A stretch of DNA of 64,000 nucleotides from Roseovarius mucosus DSM 17069 (GTDB lineage Bacteria > Pseudomonadota > Alphaproteobacteria > Rhodobacterales > Rhodobacteraceae), in NCBI RefSeq assembly GCF_000768555.3, contig NZ_KN293989.1, positions 59,089 to 123,088 of the forward strand, written 5' to 3'. The notes beneath the pieces were generated by a model, which was given only the letters and a program-made list of their open reading frames with translations, ran no database searches and had not been told where the DNA came from. Positions 24,078 to 32,480 of the stretch are shown in pieces. The position numbers were made by a program, and so were the translations under genes. Position 1 is the first letter of the stretch; each line of letters starts with the position of its first letter.

Positions 24078-26425
24078 TGGACCTGACCCCGCTCGGTCTC
24101 GCCATCCACCTCTGTGGCGCGGTGTTTTTCGTATTCGGTGTCGGCAAGATCATCGACCACCTGGCGCAAGGCCTCCGTGTTGGCCGTCGCTGCATCCGAT
24201 TGCAGGTAGACCTTGGCGACATAGAGCCGGTCGAGGCGGTCCTCGAGAACCTTGTCCAGCGCATCGGCATCGCCAGATGTGAGCCGGTCGAGTTGGCGAA
24301 CGTCCAGCACCCGCGCGATCTCGTCGCGGAAGGCGTCCCGCTCCGCCTCCGTCTCGAAGGGCGCGGACAATTCCCCGGCCCGCTCATGGTCCAGAACACG
24401 CGCAATCTCGTCTGCGAGGCGGTCGGCACGGTCAGACTGCGACGCAGTTTCATCGCGGGTTGCGAGGATGTCGTCGCGCGTGCCAGACCCGAGCCCGTCG
24501 CGCATCTCGTTTTCGCGGCGGACCTGATTGATGGCCTCCGTGTCGCGTATCTCGACGACGGCCGCATAGGTCGCACCGAGCCCGCGGGCAAGGTGGGACG
24601 GCATGTCCGGATAGCGCGCGCGCAAGTCATCCGTGACAGCATCTGCAACGGGCGTGCGGAGGTCGCGTCCCTCCATGATCCGATCGACCTCGCGGGTGAT
24701 CTCGCTGGCGCGGGCCGCATCGGTGATGGTCTCCCTGTAGGGCTCAGACCGGTCGATCACATCGCCGGGACGTGCGAGCAGGTCCGGGTGTGCCTCGAGA
24801 TATGCGCGCTGCTCCGTCTCGATCCGGCGCTCCGCCCGTGAGACAACCTCCCAGTCCCGGTCCTCGATCTGCTGCGCTGTCAGACCCTCGGCGCGCATCT
24901 CCTGACGGATTGTCCCTTCCATCGCCCGGACTGAATCCCGATGATAATGGAACCGCTCGCTGTCCGCTTCCGCTTCCATGACACCATCCCGGCGCAGTAC
25001 GTTCTCCCGTTCCAAAAGCGTGCCAAGTTCGACATGTACATCGTTGAGAATGTCGCGCGCCTGTTCCAGATCGGCGCGGCGTTCAAGGTTCAGATCGCGC
25101 GCCTCAGCTACTTTGGAGAGATCATTGGCGATCCATTGATGCTCGAGCGCTGCATTTGAGGCGCCCGTCTCGATCCGGGTCACCACTTCCGATGTGCTGA
25201 TCCCGGTGCCGTGTAGTGCCGCGTCAATGCGCGATCTCAGGTCGGGCTCGGCCAGTCGCTCGCGCTGGCTGGTGTCGATATTGGCTTCGGAATAGATCCC
25301 GCCCTCCGAGGGGGTCTCTGACAGCGTGCTCGAACGCAAGCCGAGAGGCTGCATGTGCTGGACCTGCGTCTGGATCTCGATGAGGCGTTTTTCCAGCACG
25401 GGACGTTCCGCGTCAGACTTCTCGGCGATCATGCCCTGCACCCGCGCGAGCTTCTCCGCATAGAGGCTTCTGAGATCCTCGAAACTTTGATCCTCGGCCA
25501 TATACACATCTCCTGTTCGGTCCACCTGCCCGCCATGCGCCAGGACCTCGCCCGCGCGAAAGAGGGCTGCGGCAATATCCTCGTGGGCCCCGCGGACCTC
25601 GGAGGTCTCCCGGGAGGCCTCCACGGCAAGCGAGTGGTAGACAGTTCTGGTATTGGCGATCTCCGCCAGCGTCCGCGTCAGCTCCTGCCCCACGCGTTCC
25701 CGCTCGCGGGGTGCGCGACCCTCTTCCTTCGCGGCATAAACCTCGCTGGTGCGGGCGGGGTAATGCACGACGCCGCGATCGATCCGGCGCGTGGCTTCCA
25801 GCCGCACGCCGTACTTCTCCGCCTCCTCGACCATGGCGAGGCGGAAGTCGTCGTAGTTGAAGCGATGGTTGCGCCCGAGGAAGAAGAACTCGCCTTCCTG
25901 CGAGCGGCGGTTCAGCACCAGATGCGCATGGGGGTGATCGCGGTCCTCATGCACCGCGATGATGTAGTCGAAATGCCCCGCGTCGGTCTGGAAGAACCGC
26001 TCGGCCACATCCGTCGCGATGTCGCGCACATCCTCCCCGCGCGTGCCGATGGGGAACGACATGAGCATATGGGTCGTCTGGCCCAGCTTGGGCTTGAAGC
26101 CCGCATCCCACCGCTTGGCAAAGCGCTCGGTCAGGTCCTTGATGTCACCGGCCTCGAGCTTCGCCTTGCCGTCCAGAAACCCGCTCGAGTCGACGATATG
26201 GGTGGACTTGGTGGTGAGGTAATCGAGCTGGTTTGCGAGCTGCGATTTGGTATGCGTGCCCCCGCCCCGGATCGCCTTGAAGACCGCTGGCCGATGCCCT
26301 GCTGCCGCGCGCACAAGCTGGCTCTGCTTGGCGACATGCAGCCCCTGCATCGAGCCCCGGATCCGGCTCCAGCCGTCCCGGAAGACCTCGCCCGTGACAG
26401 CGTCGACGGCATCATTCAGCCGCAT
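24074..26425 (-). CDS. virD2: VirD2-type (MOBP) conjugative relaxase
   Basis: 783 residues from ATG 26425 (GAGGGAG 7 bp upstream). N-terminal relaxase domain: a candidate catalytic Tyr in NQLDYLTTKST, a Ser/Thr-rich motif II region (THMLMSFP), and the three-His metal motif HEDRDHPHAHLVLNRR near residue 157. The long, highly charged C-terminal half is helical and could act as the secretion signal region. It would nick oriT and pilot the strand into the recipient. Overlaps mobC and virD4, forming one mob operon. Confidence 0.93.
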   Translation of the reverse strand: MRLNDAVDAVTGEVFRDGWSRIRGSMQGLHVAKQSQLVRAAAGHRPAVFKAIRGGGTHTKSQLANQLDYLTTKSTHIVDSSGFLDGKAKLEAGDIKDLTERFAKRWDAGFKPKLGQTTHMLMSFPIGTRGEDVRDIATDVAERFFQTDAGHFDYIIAVHEDRDHPHAHLVLNRRSQEGEFFFLGRNHRFNYDDFRLAMVEEAEKYGVRLEATRRIDRGVVHYPARTSEVYAAKEEGRAPRERERVGQELTRTLAEIANTRTVYHSLAVEASRETSEVRGAHEDIAAALFRAGEVLAHGGQVDRTGDVYMAEDQSFEDLRSLYAEKLARVQGMIAEKSDAERPVLEKRLIEIQTQVQHMQPLGLRSSTLSETPSEGGIYSEANIDTSQRERLAEPDLRSRIDAALHGTGISTSEVVTRIETGASNAALEHQWIANDLSKVAEARDLNLERRADLEQARDILNDVHVELGTLLERENVLRRDGVMEAEADSERFHYHRDSVRAMEGTIRQEMRAEGLTAQQIEDRDWEVVSRAERRIETEQRAYLEAHPDLLARPGDVIDRSEPYRETITDAARASEITREVDRIMEGRDLRTPVADAVTDDLRARYPDMPSHLARGLGATYAAVVEIRDTEAINQVRRENEMRDGLGSGTRDDILATRDETASQSDRADRLADEIARVLDHERAGELSAPFETEAERDAFRDEIARVLDVRQLDRLTSGDADALDKVLEDRLDRLYVAKVYLQSDAATANTEALRQVVDDLADTEYEKHRATEVDGETERGQVH

Positions 26426-27005
26426 GGGCAAACTCCCTCAGCGCGTCCGTGGCCTCGAGCTGCATCGCATCGCGACGGCGGCGCAGGAGCAGGTCGATCT
26501 CGTCGGCGGAATCCAGAATGAACCGCGCCAGCCCACGCATCTGCGCAAGGCGCAATTCGGTGAACTCGGCATTCGTGCCCCCCACGGCCCCCTGCCCCCG
26601 CCGGTTGGCCCGCGTCATATGCTTGGCGATCTGCGCGACCCCATTGCCGACCTCATGCAGAGAGGCGCGGTAGCGCGCCATCTCTGCTGCCATCTGCGCG
26701 TCCGGAACGAACACCCCGCCTGCCGCCTGAATGAGCCGCCGCAGCCCTTCGGCCCGGCTCTCGATTCTGGCCTCGGCCAGCACCTCGTCGAGCGCCGCAA
26801 GCTCCGCAGCCGTGACCTTCACACTGACCGCTGAGACCGGGATCGCGGCATCCGTCTGTCGCTCGGCATCGGCTTTGAGCGTGTACTGGATCGCCCGGGC
26901 CGACACTCCAAACCGCTCGGCCAACACGGACGTCGACACACCTTCCGCAGCCTCGCGAACGATCTCCATGCGGTCTGCATCGGTGAGACGTTTTGAACGA
27001 GACAT
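26412..27005 (-). CDS. MobC-like relaxosome protein with N-terminal HTH
   Basis: 197 residues. Residues 1-50 look like a homeodomain-like HTH (ADRMEIVREAAEGVSTSVLAERFGVSARAIQYTL read in two parts). The second half has the MobC pattern (ELAALDEVLAEARIESRAEGLRRLI and GNGVAQIAKHMTRANRRGQG). MobC proteins bind oriT and help the relaxase melt the nick region. It is first in the mob operon, directly downstream of the putative oriT, and overlaps the relaxase by 14 bp. Confidence 0.82.
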   Translation of the reverse strand: MSRSKRLTDADRMEIVREAAEGVSTSVLAERFGVSARAIQYTLKADAERQTDAAIPVSAVSVKVTAAELAALDEVLAEARIESRAEGLRRLIQAAGGVFVPDAQMAAEMARYRASLHEVGNGVAQIAKHMTRANRRGQGAVGGTNAEFTELRLAQMRGLARFILDSADEIDLLLRRRRDAMQLEATDALREFAHAAE

Positions 27006-27038
27006 GCGAAGAAAGACCCCCTATTTCCTGCCACCTTC

Positions 27039-27123
27039 CACCAAGGCTGCCCCTACCTTACGATAATATACCTAGCTGTCAATTATATACTTACGTCGCA
27101 TTCAGTCTCAGGCAGCCTTGGTG
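27039..27123. repeat. 13-bp perfect inverted repeat within oriT
   Basis: CACCAAGGCTGCC at 27039-27051 and its exact reverse complement at 27111-27123, 59 bp apart. The enclosed DNA is AT-rich (ATAATATACC, AATTATATAC). Suitable as a relaxosome or termination structure. Confidence 0.75.
27059..27074 (-). promoter_or_regulatory. Putative transfer-regulon operator, copy 3 (mob operon)
   Basis: Minus-strand TAGGTATATTATCGTA. The core GTATATTATCGTA fits GTATAYTWTCGTA, shared with 3510-3525 and 5578-5593. It lies 54 bp upstream of the mobC start, in the promoter position. Confidence 0.5.
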
Positions 27124-27567
27124 TCCGCTTCCCCCGCGGCCCGCAGGGACGCGGCTCTGCCGCCCTCACCACCGGGCGACCCACCTGTCCTAGGGGTCCC
27201 GTCCGCCAGCCCCGCCCGAGGGTCTGGCCGAACACGCATGTGTTCGGACGGAAACGCGGGCGGGCGCAAACCCCACCGACAGGGCGGACAGGCAGGGTCA
27301 AGGAGGGCCAGATTTGGGTCCCCAAATCTCTGCCGCAAAAACCGGGAGGCCCTGGCCGATAGGTTTTTGTGGATGGCCCCCTTGAGGCTGACTGGCCGGT
27401 CTGTCGCGGCCAGACTATTCCGAGCGGCGATCGTCCTTTGAGCGCGCAGGGACCGGCACCAAGGGGAGGTCGCTGTCGGCGATCACCCGCGCCGGAACCG
27501 GCATCCCTGGAACAGGGATCGGGCCGCCCCAAGATCGTCCTGGGGCGGCCCATCCTCGTCAGAGGAT
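27124..27567. other. Non-coding GC-rich stretch with hairpin
   Basis: No credible gene. The main structure is a perfect 11-bp stem, GGGCCGCCCCA (27521-27531) with TGGGGCGGCCC (27541-27551), loop 9, just downstream of the minus-strand gene ending at 27568. It lacks a clear T run, so it may be a weak terminator or RNA-stabilising hairpin. A second small dyad ATCCCTG/CAGGGAT lies at 27503-27519. Confidence 0.45.
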
Positions 27568-27774
27568 TTAGTCCTGGGGATCTTTCGCGCTCGGTGGGAA
27601 CATCACCAGCTCCGAGACCGCGACCGGGAAGTCGAGCTTGAGGCTGAAGAACTCCGATCCGTCCCCGTTGCGGGTGTTGCGGAACATCGCGCCCACGCGC
27701 TGGAAGCGGGTGCGCTCCTGGCCATCGGTATCGGTGAACTTGACGGGGACGGTGGCGACGTAGTGGTTGGTCAT
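27568..27774 (-). CDS. DUF736-like small plasmid protein
   Basis: 68 residues: MTNHYVATVPVKFTDTDGQE, then RVGAMFRNTRNGDGSEFFSLKL and DFPVAVSELVMFPPS. The IGxxW-(N/K)-G-xxY-(L/F)-SLKLD plan is like DUF736, which also occurs twice over in the gene at 35240-35968. Short DUF736-type proteins are common in Rhodobacteraceae and rhizobial plasmids, function unknown. It is followed by a strong hairpin. Confidence 0.65.
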   Translation of the reverse strand: MTNHYVATVPVKFTDTDGQERTRFQRVGAMFRNTRNGDGSEFFSLKLDFPVAVSELVMFPPSAKDPQD

Positions 27775-28284
27775 TTGGGTTACTCCTTGTTGCGATGGGG
27801 ATCATCCAGCACGGGGGCAAGAGGCCCGGTCGCAAGCGCAAATGCGGAGGGTCCGCGGCCAGCCGTGGAAGCCGTATTTGTGCTTGCCGAAGCGGGAGCG
27901 GAGGGCACGGACGGGCCGACCCCGTGCGATCCACATCTATGAGCAAAAAGGAGTGATCCGGATGACCCTTGCCATCACGCAGCCGCCACCATCCGCGTCC
28001 GCGTCCCGCCGAGCCTGGCCGGGGTGCTGACGGAGCCCGCCCGCGTGGATGCGATGTTCCGAAACACGCCCCGAGGGACGTGCAGGTCTTCAGCCTCATG
28101 TGCGACGTCCCGACCCCTCGCGTCTTGCGCTGCTGACGATGTGCGTGAGGTGCGCACCATCCCCATCCCGTACCGATGCGGATGGGCCGCACTCTGACGG
28201 ACTGGGTAGAGGGATGGCAGTGCCGGCCGCTGCAGACTGCCGATCACGCATGACCGATCGCACGCGCCATGAGACATGACGAAA
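27775..28284. other. Non-coding stretch, nothing recognised
   Basis: About 510 bp without a frame that has a plausible ribosome site or family features. GC-rich open frames on the minus strand are Arg/Gly/Pro-rich and look like artefacts of composition. Confidence 0.4.
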
Positions 28285-28305
28285 GGGCCGCGCCAAGCGC
28301 GGCCC
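28285..28305 (-). terminator. Rho-independent terminator of the DUF2493 gene
   Basis: Stem GGGCCGCGC (28285-28293) / GCGCGGCCC (28297-28305), 3-nt loop, followed on the minus strand by TTTCG. It lies 7 bp after the stop codon. Confidence 0.65.
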
Positions 28306-28312
28306 CCTCTCT

Positions 28313-29242
28313 TCAATCCTGCGACGCCTTCTTCGCCGGGTCCGCAACCCGCATGACCGTCAGGCCTTTCGCTTCCGCCTTCTGCCCGAGGTTCAGTGCG
28401 ACCCCGTTGCCGCCGAAGAGTACAACCCCCGTCGCCGCGAACTTGTCGTCCAGCATCTCATCGTTGCACTTGAACGGTGCCGCCCGCCCGTGCGCGGACC
28501 AGCGCGGATCGAAGCGCGCCTGCGCGACCCCGCGTGCCCGGGCCCACCGAGCCGCAATCATCTCCGCCCCGTGCTTGCCACCCTTGTGGCAGAGGAAGAT
28601 CTCCTGGTTGCGGTTCTGCTTGATGCGTTCGCGAACCTTGTCGAGCGTGTTGAAGATCACATCGACATCGGTCCAGTCGGTGGCGCCTGAGACGATCAGG
28701 GGAACCCCCTCGACTTTCGATTTCTCGGCAGTCTCGCGGTCGTGCTGCTCCAGGAGCTGCCGTGCCTCGAAGACCGCCCCGGTCTCTTGCGCCCGGACGC
28801 TTGCGCGGGAGCCTGCCGCCGGGATGAAGGCGTGGCCCGTTTCAATCTCGTAGCATTCCGCCGCCGCCTCGCTCATCACCTCAATGGCGCTGACGATCTC
28901 GCGCAGCTGCACGAAGCGGGCCTGCGCCTCTTCGAGCGCGGTCTCGGCGATCTCCGATCCGTCGTGGGATTTTGCCAGCGCGCCGATCTTGTCGGCGGTG
29001 CGGTCGACCTCCTTGCCGAGCGCCACCTTGCGGCGCTGCAGGATCGTCGCGAGCCCATGGGCCAGCGGTTCGATTTCGGCTTCAAGCCCGGTCCCGCGCA
29101 GCTGCCCGAGCAATGACTCGAAGCTTTCGCGGATGATGTGGTCGCTCAGGACGTGATCTTCCGGGATCGGCAGCTGCGCGTCCTTCTCGGTCAGTCCGAA
29201 AAGTTCGATGGTCTCGTAGGTGTTTGCGGTGTCGTAAGCCAT
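28313..29242 (-). CDS. DUF2493 (SLOG-like) domain protein
   Basis: 309 residues from ATG 29242. The N-terminal 170 residues are helical and acidic. The C-terminal domain (GVPLIVSGATDWTDVDVIFN, EIFLCHKGGKHGAEMIAARW, ARFDPRWSAHGRAAPFKCND and GVVLFGGNGVALNLGQKA) is DUF2493, a Rossmann-like nucleotide-binding domain of the SLOG superfamily. Long DUF2493 proteins are frequent on alphaproteobacterial plasmids; the ligand is unknown. A strong terminator follows. Confidence 0.8.
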   Translation of the reverse strand: MAYDTANTYETIELFGLTEKDAQLPIPEDHVLSDHIIRESFESLLGQLRGTGLEAEIEPLAHGLATILQRRKVALGKEVDRTADKIGALAKSHDGSEIAETALEEAQARFVQLREIVSAIEVMSEAAAECYEIETGHAFIPAAGSRASVRAQETGAVFEARQLLEQHDRETAEKSKVEGVPLIVSGATDWTDVDVIFNTLDKVRERIKQNRNQEIFLCHKGGKHGAEMIAARWARARGVAQARFDPRWSAHGRAAPFKCNDEMLDDKFAATGVVLFGGNGVALNLGQKAEAKGLTVMRVADPAKKASQD

Positions 29243-29838
29243 GTTTGGTCTCCAGTGTTCGGTTCCAAGGCCACCACGTGAGTGTGGGGGCATGGCCGAA
29301 TGCCTGGTTTCCGAATCTGCCCGGGTCAGGGACGGCGCAGCCGCCGGCTTGCCGGGCGCAAAAGTTTTCCACGCGCAGCACCCGACACACGCGAACCCTC
29401 ACGCACGGGACCGCCCCGCCCCACAGGCCCCGCCCTCGCCGAAAAGTTTTGCGATCCTTGACGCGGGCTGATTTGGGGGCCATCCGGAGGATATGCTTCC
29501 ACGCTCATGTGTGTGTGTTTTGACGGTAGGTTTGCCCGACCCGAGCAGGCAAACGGCCCGACCGGACGCGGGAGACGGATGAAGCGGCGGGATCGTTTTG
29601 CTCTCAAGCAAAACAGACCAGAGCGCAATCCGGCGGAGCGGCCGGGGAGGGACGTGCTCGCGAGGCGGGCAAACCGGGGGCCTGGGTGCGACGCCGCGGT
29701 GAGGCCGCATGGCCGAATGCGCGACGGACCGAAGGGCCGTTCTCCCCTGCGACACGCGAAGCCGAGCAGGGGAGGCCGCAAGGCATAAGCGAAGAAGAGC
29801 TTCGCAACAATTTCCCTCCAGCAAGCCGAATAAACAAT
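29243..29838. other. Non-coding gap before the second XRE-ImmA/PIN pair
   Basis: Nearly 600 bp. A perfect stem GTTTTGCT-CTCA-AGCAAAAC is at 29595-29614. No protein frame with family features. It marks the junction between plasmid backbone and the inserted defence block. Confidence 0.4.
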
Positions 29839-30324
29839 CTAGTATCTCGCAAGGCGCCTATTGATTTCCCTAATGGGAAGTCTGCATCTCGGGTGATCAC
29901 GAACCGCCTCGAGGCCCGACTTGAGGAGGACGGTCGAACAAACCTCGTGATGTTCCATCTCATCGAACACCCACAAAACACCATGCATCGCGAGTTCTTG
30001 GCGCTCCGCCTCAGCCCTGAGCGCACCGTCTCCGGTTAGTAGAACCCAATCCCTTCCCGCCGCCAGACAAAACGCAAAGACATCAGGCGTCGACAACATA
30101 GCTTTTGCCCGCTTCAGCTCTGTTGCACGTGCGGTTTCTTCTGGCGTGAGCTCTTCTACTCTCAGCCCCAGGTCAATCAGATCTGGCCCCATCCAGTCGA
30201 GGAGTTCTGCTTGATAGAGAACATCCGGAACAACAAAATCATAGGGCAGGTCAAAGAGCCTCGCGGTCAGCGAGGCTCTTTCAATGTCAATCAGGACAGA
30301 GGTATCAGAAACAAGAATTTGCAC
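29839..30324 (-). CDS. PIN-domain protein coupled to XRE-ImmA (copy B)
   Basis: 161 residues. Acidic PIN positions: MQILVSDTSVLIDIERA, the TPDVFAFCLA helix and WVLLTGDGALRAEAE, then MHGVLWVFDEMEHHEVC. It starts 7 bp after the xre-immA stop, so the pair is one operon. It is clearly related to the PIN protein at 21405-21911 but diverged, so this is not a recent duplication. The role is probably an RNase, controlled by or acting with XRE-ImmA. Confidence 0.78.
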   Translation of the reverse strand: MQILVSDTSVLIDIERASLTARLFDLPYDFVVPDVLYQAELLDWMGPDLIDLGLRVEELTPEETARATELKRAKAMLSTPDVFAFCLAAGRDWVLLTGDGALRAEAERQELAMHGVLWVFDEMEHHEVCSTVLLKSGLEAVRDHPRCRLPIREINRRLARY

Positions 30325-30331
30325 ATAGGCA

Positions 30332-31393
30332 CTATGCCATGTGGTCCAACCGCTCTTCCAGTTCTTTAACCCGTATTTCGAGAAGTTCTGCCGCGCGAGA
30401 CAACCCTATCAACCCCTCGGAGAGGGCACGAAAACACAAACGTTGAAAGCGGTCCGGTTCTTCTCGTTCCCAAGGAATGGAATTTGGCTCCTCGAACGGC
30501 TCATCGCGCCAACCTCGTTGCTTATAGACCTTGAACAGACGCGCAAATGTTGCCTGGTTGATGATGTCCAAATCCTTGCATCGATAGGTCAGCGCTTGAA
30601 TGCTGACGCCAAACCGATCCTTCAGACTAATGAGCTCACCAATGCTTATGTCCGTTCTGCGGGCACCAATCTCCTGCCGTAGCACTTCTGCCGGAACGAG
30701 GAATGCACCAGCAAATCGATTTGCGGCGCGTTCTGAATCACACCCTTCGGCGACTTTAAGAACCATGTGGCCCAATTCGTGAGCTAAACTGAAGCGCTTC
30801 CGCTCAGACCAGGTCTTCTTCTTGATCATGATAACACGGGCGGAGTGGTGCTCTTTTCGACGCACTTTCGCCGCAAGCCCGTCAATCCGATCAACATCCA
30901 AAGACAGCACTTTGATCCCGTGCTCCTCGAGGAGTTCGGCAAGCATTGGAATCGGGTCATGACCCAACTGCCAAGAAGCACGCATGTTGCGAGCCGCGTC
31001 CTCGGCATCACGAACATCGGCCACCCAATAGGGTGCTTCGTGCGGGGCATCCCATTCCTGGCTCGAAAGATTCAGCAAGCTTTCGATAGCTAGGTACTTT
31101 TCAACCATATTGAGCGTTTTGGCTTCGATCGTCGCGATCTCCTTGGCTGACGAGCTGGCTGACTTGCGAAACTCCACGCCCTCCAACTCAAGCTCGTCAT
31201 CGCTGAGCAGGAAATCCACAGAGACGTCGAGTGCTCGGGCAAGACTTAGCAGCACGCCCGATCCGGGCATGTCTTCATTGCGCTCGTACTTGCCTACGGC
31301 TTGAGCGGATACCTTGTTCTCCATGGCATCGGAAAGTGCACGAAGCGAGAGGCCAGATGCCGCCCGGGCTCCTTTGAGTCGCTTGCCAATCAT
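30332..31393 (-). CDS. XRE-HTH / ImmA-IrrE metallopeptidase fusion regulator (copy B)
   Basis: 353 residues with GGGAGGA 4 bp before ATG. HTH: MIGKRLKGARAASGLSLRAL, then KVSAQAVGKYERNEDMPGSG. Peptidase: KRFSLAHELGHMVLKV (HExxH near 203) and NRFAGAFLVPAEVLRQE. The C-terminal third resembles copy A, e.g. RFQRLCFRALSEGLIGLSRA versus RFERLVWRALGEEMISPVRA. It diverges from CBASS-2 with 181 bp between starts. By analogy with CapP/CapH it may repress the CBASS operon until a damage signal triggers self-cleavage. Confidence 0.88.
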   Translation of the reverse strand: MIGKRLKGARAASGLSLRALSDAMENKVSAQAVGKYERNEDMPGSGVLLSLARALDVSVDFLLSDDELELEGVEFRKSASSSAKEIATIEAKTLNMVEKYLAIESLLNLSSQEWDAPHEAPYWVADVRDAEDAARNMRASWQLGHDPIPMLAELLEEHGIKVLSLDVDRIDGLAAKVRRKEHHSARVIMIKKKTWSERKRFSLAHELGHMVLKVAEGCDSERAANRFAGAFLVPAEVLRQEIGARRTDISIGELISLKDRFGVSIQALTYRCKDLDIINQATFARLFKVYKQRGWRDEPFEEPNSIPWEREEPDRFQRLCFRALSEGLIGLSRAAELLEIRVKELEERLDHMA

Positions 31394-31412
31394 AACGTCC
31401 TCCCAGTGGGTG

Positions 31413-31449
31413 GTTTACATTTCACCCATATTATTGATATTTTGTAAAC
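31413..31449. promoter_or_regulatory. Inverted GTTTACA/TGTAAAC operator pair
   Basis: GTTTACA (31413-31419) and its exact reverse complement TGTAAAC (31443-31449) flank an AT-rich 23-bp core. A further TGTAAAC is at 31516-31522 and a partial TGTAAC at 31486-31491 overlaps the CBASS -10. These repeated half-sites sit between the XRE-ImmA and CBASS-2 genes and are candidate binding sites of the XRE domain. Confidence 0.6.
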
Positions 31450-31457
31450 TTCAACGC

Positions 31458-31486
31458 TTGAAAGCGCGGCAGATTGTCCCTAAACT
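31458..31486 (+). promoter_or_regulatory. CBASS-2 promoter
   Basis: -35 TTGAAA (31458-31463), 17-bp spacer, -10 TAAACT (31481-31486), about 90 bp upstream of cap6. It is bracketed by TGTAAAC half-sites, so an XRE repressor could block it. Confidence 0.55.
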
Positions 31487-31574
31487 GTAACACGAAGCCA
31501 AAGCGAAGGCAAATTTGTAAACCGCCAAGCCGCCTGAAGAGGCGCTGAACAGGCAAAGAACCGAGGAAGCAGCC

Positions 31575-32480
31575 ATGAACGCAACGTTTGCTGGCGACCT
31601 GCCAAAAGGAATTCAGAAGATCACGGCACTGCCGGACCCGAGTCTGGCAGAACTCTGGGACTCAATCATCGTCGAGGCCGAGATGAAGGAGCGCCTGCTT
31701 TCTCAGGCGGTGCTGAATTTCACAATGCGACCAAAGATGAGCCGAACCGTGTTGCCGCTCCATGGTGTCATCCTGTTGGTTGGCGCACCCGGGACGGGCA
31801 AAACGTCGCTCGCGCGAGGGTTGGCCAACCGAACAGCAGCGGCTTTCAAGGGGGGAAACTTCCAACTGGTCGAGGTTGAAGCGCATAGCTTGACGAGTTC
31901 CGCCATGGGGAAAACGCAGCGGGCGGTTACTGACCTCTTCGCGCAGACACTTTCAGAACTTGCCAATGCAGGCCCGACGATTGTGCTGCTAGATGAAGTG
32001 GAAACACTTGCGGTCGACCGATCCAGACTCAGCCTCGATGCCAACCCTGTCGACATTCATCGAGCCACGGACGCTGTTCTGGTTCAGCTCGACCTGCTGG
32101 CAGAATCTCACAAGAACCTGCTGTTTGTGGCGACCAGTAACTATCCAGAAGCGGTGGACGATGCCTTCGTTTCCCGATGCGATCTGGTGCTTGAAGTACC
32201 CCTTCCCGGAAAGGAAGCCTGCAAGACCATATTGCGGGAGTGCCTGTTGGGGCTAAGCAGCACCTATCCTGAGATTGAAGGGCTGACTAGGGACCGTGGC
32301 TTCGATACCTGTGCTGGCGAATTCGTCGGTCTTGACGGAAGGACTATCCGAAAAACCGTTGCAAACGCGCTCGCCTCAAACACTCAGGTGGCACTGAACC
32401 CCGGCTCGGTAACACTGTCCCAATTGGCAGCAGCCGCGAAGTCCGCCCAAACCAACAAAAAAGCAAATCGGGGGAAGTGA
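31575..32480 (+). CDS. cap6: Cap6: TRIP13/Pch2-like AAA+ ATPase, type III CBASS
   Basis: 301 residues. AAA+ core with Walker A VGAPGTGKTSLARGL (70-84), Walker B TIVLLDEVETLAVDR and sensor FVATSNYPEAVDDAFVSRCD, the TRIP13/Pch2 arrangement. In type III CBASS this ATPase disassembles the HORMA-CD-NTase complex, keeping the system off. It is first in a five-gene operon whose stops and starts overlap. Its stop overlaps the next start by 1 bp. Confidence 0.88.
   Translation: MNATFAGDLPKGIQKITALPDPSLAELWDSIIVEAEMKERLLSQAVLNFTMRPKMSRTVLPLHGVILLVGAPGTGKTSLARGLANRTAAAFKGGNFQLVEVEAHSLTSSAMGKTQRAVTDLFAQTLSELANAGPTIVLLDEVETLAVDRSRLSLDANPVDIHRATDAVLVQLDLLAESHKNLLFVATSNYPEAVDDAFVSRCDLVLEVPLPGKEACKTILRECLLGLSSTYPEIEGLTRDRGFDTCAGEFVGLDGRTIRKTVANALASNTQVALNPGSVTLSQLAAAAKSAQTNKKANRGK

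Larger units (their letters stand above)
27006..27123. other. oriT: Putative origin of transfer (oriT)
   Basis: Non-coding, AT-rich relative to its neighbours, upstream of mobC as in many MOBP systems. It holds TATTTCCTGCCA (27022-27033), 11 of 12 identical to the TATATCCTGCCA nick region of Agrobacterium T-borders, whose core ATCCTG|C is also the RP4-type nick. It also contains a perfect 13-bp inverted repeat and the transfer-regulon motif. Nicking is predicted between G27030 and C27031. Confidence 0.6.

Noticed and set aside
25355..26521. Open frame antisense to the relaxase
   Set aside because: The relaxase motifs on the other strand are unambiguous.
27060..27082. TTGACA on the minus strand in oriT, close to TATTAT, resembling a strong promoter
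   Set aside because: The spacing between TTGACA and the TATTAT-like box is far too short, and no good -10 lies 16-18 bp away. Kept only as part of the AT-rich oriT core.
27083..28192. Long open frame on the minus strand (about 370 codons)
   Set aside because: Pro/Arg/Gly-rich, no family features, crosses the DUF736-like gene and part of oriT. Explained by high GC content.
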